Assembly: GCA_027365375.1 (NCBI GenBank)
Contig: DAHXNM010000141.1
Location: forward strand, 1 to 37,989
DNA length: 37,989 bases
Source: Ferrimicrobium sp.
GTDB taxonomy: Bacteria; Actinomycetota; Acidimicrobiia; Acidimicrobiales; Acidimicrobiaceae
Reading direction: 5' to 3'
The notes under the pieces were generated by a model. That model was given only the letters and a program-made list of their open reading frames with translations. It searched no databases and had not been told where the DNA came from. The position numbers were made by a program, and so were the translations under genes. Shown here piece after piece: positions 19,234 through 26,467 of this stretch (position 1 is its first letter; every line of letters begins with the position of its first letter).

Positions 19234-19362
19234 GCGTCATCTCCAGCGAAACTCGGGCAAAACACCAACGAGACTCTTGCGGGTCTCGTTGGTGTCTGGG
19301 GGTTTGGGATGGGGTTGTTGGTACTCTCCAACCTATGCCGGTTTCTTGTGAGTTGGCTGGTA
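19234..19362 (+). repeat. 129-bp direct repeat, copy 1, containing a 15-bp-stem hairpin
   Basis: Two differences from copy 2 by eye. Hairpin acaccaacgagactc-ttgc-gggtctcgttggtgt. Confidence 0.9.
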
Positions 19363-19485
19363 ACTGAGATCAGGAATGCTGGGATTGTCCGCTAAGTTGC
19401 TTTTGGTCCCTCTAGCTGAGAATCACTGCATCGTTGGCTGGCGAGCTATGGCTCATCCCAGGTTGATGAGATATCGGAGTGATAC

Positions 19486-19614
19486 GCGTCATCTCCAGCG
19501 AAACTCGGGCATAACACCAACGAGACCCTTGCGGGTCTCGTTGGTGTCTGGGGGTTTGGGATGGGGTTGTTGGTACTCTCCAACCTATGCCGGTTTCTTG
19601 TGAGTTGGCTGGTA
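19486..19614 (+). repeat. 129-bp direct repeat, copy 2, containing the same hairpin
   Basis: Near-identical to 19234-19362. Hairpin acaccaacgagaccc-ttgc-gggtctcgttggtgt. Confidence 0.9.
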
Positions 19615-19631
19615 GCGGCTTGAGTCCTCCC

Positions 19632-19916
19632 ATGGATAAATCCGGCGACCTCCAACTTGACGCTCGTTTTAGCGAGCTGCCGGGTAGCCGCGTGATCTCA
19701 AACCCGATTCCTCTCGAGTTCATAGTGGAGGCAAATAAGCTCGCCGGCGTAGTTCGTATTAGTTCTCCACGCTTCTTTGCCGTCTATTGCCCCATCATGA
19801 GAGCTCCGATGCACGGGTATGGCGGATGGGTTGCAACTGTCAGTCGCCTTCAGGAGTTAGAGTTGCTAGATTTCAGGAGATTGAACCGGGGTTTCGGAGG
19901 ATGGGTGAGTGATTAA
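19632..19916 (+). CDS. small hypothetical ORF, uncertain
   Basis: MDKSGDLQLDARF... open frame between the repeat and the next gene; the track ORF starts inside the repeat at 19587. No family recognised. Confidence 0.3.
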   Translation: MDKSGDLQLDARFSELPGSRVISNPIPLEFIVEANKLAGVVRISSPRFFAVYCPIMRAPMHGYGGWVATVSRLQELELLDFRRLNRGFGGWVSD

Positions 19917-20153
19917 CTTCTCGGTAAAAAGGATCCTCGAGGAGTGAACTTTATCTGACTCGCTGGATTCGATGAGCCGCAGGCGGATTTCTCGATTCTG
20001 ATGCTATCGTCGGTTGGTCACACAGCCCTCTACCATGATCACGGAAACCTTTGGAACCAGGGTGATTCCTAGATCGCAGAGTCTTCGTAAAGACAGGTAG
20101 GCTCAAGAGCCACATGAACGGTCTGCGAGGCTCGGTCCTGCAGGGCAGAGAGG

Positions 20154-21578
20154 ATGTCATTCGTGAGGTTTTTTGACGTTGTGCTCTTAGGTGCTGGATC
20201 GGCCGCAGAGTTGATTTGGCCCCATCTTCCCGGAAAATCGGTAGCAGTCGTTGAGGCAAATCGTGTCGGAGGCGAGTGCCCTTTCGTCTCTTGTATGCCC
20301 TCAAAGGCACTTCTTCGATCTGCACAGGTACGCAGATTAGTTTCGCAGGCGCATACGCTCGGGGCCGTATCCTCCCCCTTGGTCCTAGATGATGGGGCAA
20401 AGGCGTTTGCTGCGGCGGTACAGCGGAGAGATCGGATCGTAGAACATCGCGACGATAGTGACAATGCTGCAGAGCTGATCGAATCTGGCGCCATGCTGTA
20501 TCGGGGGCGTGGGCGAGTACAGGGTCCAGGTCGGCTGATTGTAGAGGACGATAGTAGGGCTGTCGAAGAGCTTTCCTATGGAGAACTTGTTGTTGCCACC
20601 GGGTCATCACCGGTGATACCGCCGATCCCTGGACTCGATCTTGTGCCTACCTGGAGGAGTGACGAGGCGCTGAGTTCTTCGGAACTTCCGGATTCGTTAG
20701 CTATCTTGGGAGGAGGGGCGGTAGGGTGCGAGCTTGCTCAAGTGTATGCAACATTCGGTGTAGATACCACCCTTATTGAGGCTGCCGACCATCTCCTTCC
20801 GCACGAAGATCCTGTTATTGGTGAAATTCTTGCCGATGCACTGCAAAGATCGGGAGTCAAAGTACGGATGGGTGCAAAGCTAGTCAAAGCCGAGCCTCAT
20901 GAGGTTGGAGCACTGCTGATTATGGAGACGGGTGCCGAACTTTGTGTGTCCCGAGTTCTCGTTGCTGTCGGTCGCCGGCCAAATATCGCCAATCTTGGCC
21001 TCGAGACGCTCGGTGTAGACCCAGATAGCCATGCGTTGGAGGTCGACGCACAGGGTAGGGTCGTCGGCATCGACCATCTTTGGGCTGTTGGGGATGTCAC
21101 TGCGATTGCACCCTTCACTCATACAGCAAGCTACCAAGGACGAGTAGTTGCAGCGAACCTGCAAGGGGGTGAGAGGCGTGCGGACTATCGGGCGATTCCT
21201 CGCTGTGTCTATACAGATCCTCCGGTCGCGGCGGTCGGGCTCACGGCGGATGAGGCAGGCTCACGCGGACTAGAGATACGCGAAGCATCGTTTCCACTCA
21301 ACTCCACGGCTCGGGCGGTTTCAGATGGGAACGATATCGGTATCTTGAATCTGATAGCGGATGCACGCCGGGGCATACTCGTGGGTGCAGCGATGATCGG
21401 TGCTGGTGCCGACGAGATGATCGCAGAGGCGGTGTTGGCGATTCGAGCTGAGATACCGATCTCACTCCTGATAGATCTAGTGCATGCGTTTCCCATCTAT
21501 GGAGAGGCTTACGAACCTCCGTTACGGCAGCTCTTAGGTCTAGATACTGATGACACACCAATGGCTTCTGGCAGATAG
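20154..21578 (+). CDS. class I pyridine nucleotide-disulfide oxidoreductase (dihydrolipoyl dehydrogenase/mercuric reductase-like)
   Basis: FAD motif GAGSAAE, redox CPFVSC in GGECPFVSCMPSK, NAD motif GGGAVGCELAQ, C-terminal HAFPIYGE. Confidence 0.85.
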   Translation: MSFVRFFDVVLLGAGSAAELIWPHLPGKSVAVVEANRVGGECPFVSCMPSKALLRSAQVRRLVSQAHTLGAVSSPLVLDDGAKAFAAAVQRRDRIVEHRDDSDNAAELIESGAMLYRGRGRVQGPGRLIVEDDSRAVEELSYGELVVATGSSPVIPPIPGLDLVPTWRSDEALSSSELPDSLAILGGGAVGCELAQVYATFGVDTTLIEAADHLLPHEDPVIGEILADALQRSGVKVRMGAKLVKAEPHEVGALLIMETGAELCVSRVLVAVGRRPNIANLGLETLGVDPDSHALEVDAQGRVVGIDHLWAVGDVTAIAPFTHTASYQGRVVAANLQGGERRADYRAIPRCVYTDPPVAAVGLTADEAGSRGLEIREASFPLNSTARAVSDGNDIGILNLIADARRGILVGAAMIGAGADEMIAEAVLAIRAEIPISLLIDLVHAFPIYGEAYEPPLRQLLGLDTDDTPMASGR

Positions 21579-21744
21579 CATGCCGCTTACTGGCTCCGCC
21601 AATACTCACTGAGAGTGTCAAAACTGATTACCAATTCCTGAGTTCGTGTATGCTAAGCGCTGCTAGATGTTGAGTGGATTGGGAGACAACTGACGCCTCC
21701 CTTGTCGCGCTTTGGAGCTTTTCCGGGGAGTTTAGGGTGTTGAG

Positions 21745-23202
21745 TTGGTGGTTCGTAAAGCTAGGCCGATAGTCGCTATCTTTTTGTTGGCCTCCTCTCT
21801 TAGTGTCATGATGACCGTACATGCATCGAGGCGACTCCCAGCGGTGCGTCTCAACTCATCTCATTATGGATATGTGCTCGCAGGTGCCGGCGGTGCGACC
21901 TATAGTTTCGGATCCACAAACTATGGATCTACATATTCAGATGGGCTTACTGGGCTCACCGGGGCTCACCCGTTGAGCGCGCCGGTTGTCGCGATAGCCA
22001 CAGACCCTGCAGGTGGCTATTGGATGGCGGCCAAAGACGGAGGGGTATTCAATTTCGGCAACGCGGCATTTCATGGATCCACCTACAGCTACGGGATCAC
22101 TGGCCTGGGAGGATCTCATCCGCTCAATGCTCCAATCGTCGGCATGGCCGCTACCCCTGGTGGCAATGGCTATTGGTTGGTCGGAGCCGACGGAGGTGTA
22201 TTTGACTTTGGAACTGCTTCGTTCCTTGGTTCTGAGGGGGGAAAGAGCATCCCCGCCCCGGTCGTAGGTATTGGAGGCATGACCGCCCAGTTCTCAATTA
22301 CCACTACGTCGCTCCCAAGCGCCACTTCGAACCAGACCTACAGCACCACGCTCAGTGCTGCAGGCGGAGTTGGTGCCAATACCTGGTCTGCCACTGGATT
22401 GCCCGCTGGGCTATCGATGTCATCCTCTGGAGTAATCAGCGGAACGCCAGGTAATGCGGGCACTGCTTCGGTGGTGGTCACGGTGACTGATCAAGCTGGT
22501 CAATCGGCAACTGCTGATCTCAAACTGACCACGAATCCCCAATTGCTCACCTCAGCCTCCCCAAATTGGTCGGGCTATATCGTGCAAGACGGTGCTTTTA
22601 ATGGGGTGAGTGCTACCTTCAACGTCGCGGGCTTGACAAGTCCTCAGCCTTCTGTGTGCAATACTGGTAGTAGCGGTTCACTCAGTCAGTACTGTGCGAC
22701 GGCAGAGTGGGTAGGGGTGGACGGTGCCAACAACTCTGACCTCATCCAGGCTGGCGTCGTAGATGTGCCGGTAGTCGGGACCAACAGCTACTGCATCCGG
22801 CCTTGGTGGGAGATCCTTCCAGCCGCGGTTACCTACTTTGCCAGTAGTTGCAATGCGGTGTCCGCTGGCGATAGCGTCTCCGTCGATGTCTACGAAACAT
22901 CTACCGCGAACCTTTGGAATATACAGATCAAAGATAACACCAACGGACTGTCGTTTTCGACTCAGCAGTCCTATGCTGGTCCAGGTGCCTCGGCCGAGTG
23001 GATCGTGGAGGCTCCGACTTCGAGCCAAGGGATAACGACATTGTCGCCCTACACTCCGGTCACGTTCACGAACCCAAGCTACTCTCTGGCTCCGACGGGT
23101 GGTGTCGATCAACAGACGGCTGTGGTTATGGTCCAAAACGGGAGTGAGGTATCGGTTCCGATCAAGAGTACGAGTAACTCATTCACGGTGGCCTATCAGT
23201 AG
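21745..23202 (+). CDS. secreted G1-family (eqolisin-like) glutamic peptidase with WLVGADGG-type repeats and a putative Ig-like domain
   Basis: Signal-like N-terminus; repeats GYWMAAKDGGVFNFG and GYWLVGADGGVFDFG; Ig-like GLPAGLSMSSSGVISGTP; NWSGY, EWVGVDG, LIQAG, AEWIVEAP. Confidence 0.8.
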   Translation: MVVRKARPIVAIFLLASSLSVMMTVHASRRLPAVRLNSSHYGYVLAGAGGATYSFGSTNYGSTYSDGLTGLTGAHPLSAPVVAIATDPAGGYWMAAKDGGVFNFGNAAFHGSTYSYGITGLGGSHPLNAPIVGMAATPGGNGYWLVGADGGVFDFGTASFLGSEGGKSIPAPVVGIGGMTAQFSITTTSLPSATSNQTYSTTLSAAGGVGANTWSATGLPAGLSMSSSGVISGTPGNAGTASVVVTVTDQAGQSATADLKLTTNPQLLTSASPNWSGYIVQDGAFNGVSATFNVAGLTSPQPSVCNTGSSGSLSQYCATAEWVGVDGANNSDLIQAGVVDVPVVGTNSYCIRPWWEILPAAVTYFASSCNAVSAGDSVSVDVYETSTANLWNIQIKDNTNGLSFSTQQSYAGPGASAEWIVEAPTSSQGITTLSPYTPVTFTNPSYSLAPTGGVDQQTAVVMVQNGSEVSVPIKSTSNSFTVAYQ

Positions 23203-23482
23203 CTTAAGCGTCGTTACAGCCTCGTTCGAGGTGTGACCGCATGCAGTATGTAAGAGCAGGGGCGGTGCACCACGTGTATTGTTTATGAGTTGTCGCAGGC
23301 GTTCCTGGTAGCGTCTCCATGTGGTGATCTATGGCTTGTGTCTGCGGCCGTTCGCCTAATGATCTCCTGTTGGGACGCCTCTTGTAGGGAGACAAGCTCA
23401 AGGGAGGGCCTGTGTGGCTCATCGTACTCAACACCACGAGAAGTTGTTGGTGCTTGTAGCTAGTTAGACAATCCTTCGATGG

Positions 23483-24271
23483 CTAAGACGAGGCGTTGGG
23501 TGATGGCACAAGAGCGTCGAGCTCAGCAAGAAACTGCTGGCAGTCAGCGTGGATTTTGATGACACCCCGGTCGTCGTAACGGGTTGGTCCTTGGTTGACG
23601 ACGACGACCTCCTTGCCTCGATCGAGTGCGAAGGCGACGAGCCGTGCAGCCGGATTTACCGAAAGCGTACTCCCTAGAACAAGCACCACCTCTGTTGTCT
23701 CGATGAGCGCTTGAGCCAGTTCGATCCTTGCTGGTGGCACCGGCTCTCCGAAGGTCACCGTGTTTGAGGTGAGCACCCCGCCACAGGAGCCTGAGTCGAA
23801 GCGGATGCGACAACGTGGGTCTCGGTCACCTTGAACGACACGTTCGAGTGCCTCGTCCATCGGTTTGATATCTCCGCAGCTAAGGCATCGGGACTCGTGA
23901 ATGCAGCCGTGAAGTTCTATAAGTGGGTAGTGGTAACCGGTGCTCAACCGATGAAGGCCATCGACGTTTTGAGTGATCACCCCTTGGAGGCGGCCCGCAC
24001 GAGCGAGCGATTCTAGGCAATGGTGTCCAGGTGTAGATTGAGCGCGATAAAGAGGGTTGGTGAGCCGGTCGTGCCATAGTTTTGCCCTCAGTTCCGGATC
24101 TTGCCGGTATTGGCTTACCCGGGAGTGTTTTGATGCGGCTGGATTCTTGGTCCAGACACCCTCAGGCCCGCGGTAGTCGGGGATTCCAGCCGCCGTCGAC
24201 AGGCCGGCTCCCGTGAAAGCTACAATCGTCGTCCTTTGAAGCTCGTCTAGGGTTGGGTGCAATCTGTTCAA
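23483..24271 (-). CDS. SIR2-family NAD-dependent protein deacylase (CobB-like)
   Basis: FTGAGLSTAAGIPDYRG, TQNVDGLH, ELHG and zinc cysteines CLSCG/CRIRFDSGSCGG. TTG start overlaps the upstream TGA. Confidence 0.9.
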   Translation of the reverse strand: MNRLHPTLDELQRTTIVAFTGAGLSTAAGIPDYRGPEGVWTKNPAASKHSRVSQYRQDPELRAKLWHDRLTNPLYRAQSTPGHHCLESLARAGRLQGVITQNVDGLHRLSTGYHYPLIELHGCIHESRCLSCGDIKPMDEALERVVQGDRDPRCRIRFDSGSCGGVLTSNTVTFGEPVPPARIELAQALIETTEVVLVLGSTLSVNPAARLVAFALDRGKEVVVVNQGPTRYDDRGVIKIHADCQQFLAELDALVPSPNASS

Positions 24272-24678
24272 CCGCTGATGCTGGGTCCGATTCGTGTCGT
24301 GGTGATCTCGATGAGAACACGACGTTCAGCGATCATCGATGCACGATATCCCTCCCAGTCGTTATGTTCGCCCGCAGCTAGCCGGTAGTACTGAACCAGC
24401 TCCTCCATCGCTTCTGGCAAGGAGTGAACCGATGCGACCCCGTCGATCTGGATCCAGTCGCCGAAGAAAGCGTCCGGGAACACGCAGACAAAGGCGGATG
24501 GATTATTACGAAGGTTTTTTGTCTTTATAGCGGTCTCCCGAGATGAGATTCCTATGGTGCTTGCTGTGAGTCGAACGGCGAGTACCGGCGAGAGCTGGAT
24601 ACTGCGATCCTTGCGGAAGGTTCCTAAGACTGCATGATGGTTGCTGTCGAGAAAGTCGAGCGTGGGTGGTGAGGCCAT
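24268..24678 (-). CDS. PPOX-class (FMN- or F420-dependent) split-barrel oxidoreductase
   Basis: FLDSNHHAVLGTFRKDRSIQLSPVLAV ... NLRNNPSAFVCVF is typical of the PPOX class; likely start at 24678. Confidence 0.75.
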   Translation of the reverse strand: MASPPTLDFLDSNHHAVLGTFRKDRSIQLSPVLAVRLTASTIGISSRETAIKTKNLRNNPSAFVCVFPDAFFGDWIQIDGVASVHSLPEAMEELVQYYRLAAGEHNDWEGYRASMIAERRVLIEITTTRIGPSISG

Positions 24679-24688
24679 GAGGTTAATC

Positions 24689-26017
24689 CTATTGGGTTGT
24701 CGGGTTTTCGTCCTCAGGGACAATGATATCATCAGCTAGGGCAGCCTCACGGCGTGCAATCTCTTCTGGGGGTGCCGCATTCCGGAAAAAGAAGTAGTAG
24801 GCAAAGGCTGAAGCCGTTTGGATGACGCTGGCTATCTCAAATGGTAGCGAGAGGCTCACGTCGTCTAGGAGGTAACCGGTCAGAGTAGGAGATGCCGCCA
24901 TCACGATCTGAGATGGGAGATTTGAGAGTGCTGCGACCCGAGCCTGTTCTGAGGGATCGGCCATAGCGAGCACGTATGACTGTCGCAAGGGGAGAGCCAC
25001 GCGTTGGGCGAACATCCGAATCGTGTAGATGATGCCTGCAATGACGAAGGTGGGGGAGAGTGCTAGCGGAATCAAGAGCAGCCCCTGGGCGATGCGCAGC
25101 CACGAGGTAATTCGTACGGTACCAAAACGCTGCGCCATTTTAGGAGCGATGAGTCCTGATCCTAGAGTGATTATGTTCACGACCAAATAGAGTTCACCAA
25201 TACTGACCTCGTTGGCGTGGTAGCGGATATAGAGCCAATAGGTGACGAAAGGACCAAACATTCCAACTGCGGCTCCGTTGAGCGTGTTGGTGACCCACAG
25301 TCGATAGAGCAGCCATCGTGATCGTTGGGGAAAGGCAAATACCTTCTCTTGCTTGTGCTCGGCTGGGTGAGAGGCTTGAGAAGGATGATTGGAGAGAAAC
25401 ATCGCAATGACGCTTGCAACGAGTGCCGCGGCTGCGGCGATGAGCATACTTGGGCGAAATACTGCGACTGCTACCGCTCGCGCGACATGTTGTTGTCCGG
25501 AGATGGCCGCGAGCCCGGTGCCGATGAGCGCTCCAGCCGTCGAGGCCAACGACACCAGCGAGAATGCTCTATTGCGGTTAGATGGGTTGATGGAGTTGAC
25601 GATTAGCTGTGATTCTGCGGGTTGATAGGGACCCACCATGCCGGCACCGGCACCAGCTCCACGTCCAAAGCTCGCCAGAGCTGCAAAAATGAATAGGACT
25701 GCCGTATCGCTGGAGAAGGCATAGACGACACCCGCCACAGCCACCAAGGCGGGGACGACGATCATAAAGGATTTGGCGCCGACCTTGTTGGTGGCAAATC
25801 CAATCCCCGAGGACATTCCAGCAGCAACAAGGGCGACTATGAGATAGAGGATTCCGAGTTCGAACCCATTGAAGCCGAGGGTAGCGAGGTAGATAGGCAC
25901 CGCAATGCCTGCGATCGCCCGCGATACGCTCATTGCCACTCTGGCTGTGAAAATCAAGGATAAATCTTTGGTCTGGAGTACCTCCAACCAGGAGCCGGAG
26001 CTTGCCGCCTTCGTCAA
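24689..26017 (-). CDS. MFS transporter
   Basis: 442 aa, about 12 TM segments, MFS-like pattern. Confidence 0.8.
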   Translation of the reverse strand: MTKAASSGSWLEVLQTKDLSLIFTARVAMSVSRAIAGIAVPIYLATLGFNGFELGILYLIVALVAAGMSSGIGFATNKVGAKSFMIVVPALVAVAGVVYAFSSDTAVLFIFAALASFGRGAGAGAGMVGPYQPAESQLIVNSINPSNRNRAFSLVSLASTAGALIGTGLAAISGQQHVARAVAVAVFRPSMLIAAAAALVASVIAMFLSNHPSQASHPAEHKQEKVFAFPQRSRWLLYRLWVTNTLNGAAVGMFGPFVTYWLYIRYHANEVSIGELYLVVNIITLGSGLIAPKMAQRFGTVRITSWLRIAQGLLLIPLALSPTFVIAGIIYTIRMFAQRVALPLRQSYVLAMADPSEQARVAALSNLPSQIVMAASPTLTGYLLDDVSLSLPFEIASVIQTASAFAYYFFFRNAAPPEEIARREAALADDIIVPEDENPTTQ

Positions 26018-26041
26018 TGGGTTACCTCAATTAGCATACGC

Positions 26042-26058
26042 TTACAAACTAGTTGTAA
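26042..26058. promoter_or_regulatory. candidate operator palindrome upstream of the MFS gene
   Basis: ttacaa-actag-ttgtaa inverted repeat 25 bp upstream of the MFS start. Confidence 0.4.
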
Positions 26059-26188
26059 ACTGCAAGTATTCCTGTCGTCTCGAAGAACTGCGGTTGTGGT
26101 TATCGAGCGTGTCAGAGACCTAAGGTTTTCAGCGTGGAGATGGATAACGGTCACCAGATCTTAGAGGTACGGCATCTAGGATGCGGTG

Positions 26189-26224
26189 CAGATTAAATCA
26201 AGACAGATTAAATCAGGACAGATT
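26189..26224. repeat. 15-bp short tandem repeat (two full copies plus part of a third)
   Basis: cagattaaatcaaga / cagattaaatcagga / cagatt. Confidence 0.8.
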
Positions 26225-26467
26225 CCATCCGCACTAGAACCCTGGGTATACAATAGCATCGATGCCGGAGCGTGTGACAGTTGGTTTTTCTTTTGGTGGC
26301 TACTCGTAGCCGATCAGAGCTTCACATTCGGGTCCAAGATCTATAGATCCCGACGGAGCGGGCGCGATAGCGCTATTCGAGACAGCCGCAATGTCTGAAC
26401 GCTGCCACTAGCTGATCGGCCCAGGTGTCGTAGGCTACCCGGCTCTCCGGTTATGGCGGAGTAGATG

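Noticed and set aside
19234-19614. CRISPR-like repeat pair
   Set aside because: Only two copies, 129 bp each with a 123-bp spacer, and no cas genes in the window.
19951-20610. 219-aa minus-strand ORF
   Set aside because: Antisense to the well-supported FAD disulfide oxidoreductase gene; low-complexity, Arg/Pro/His-rich composition typical of shadow ORFs in GC-rich DNA.
23203-23482. Possible transposase remnant between the peptidase and the sirtuin
   Set aside because: The short ORFs there show no recognisable transposase motif and no inverted repeats were found.
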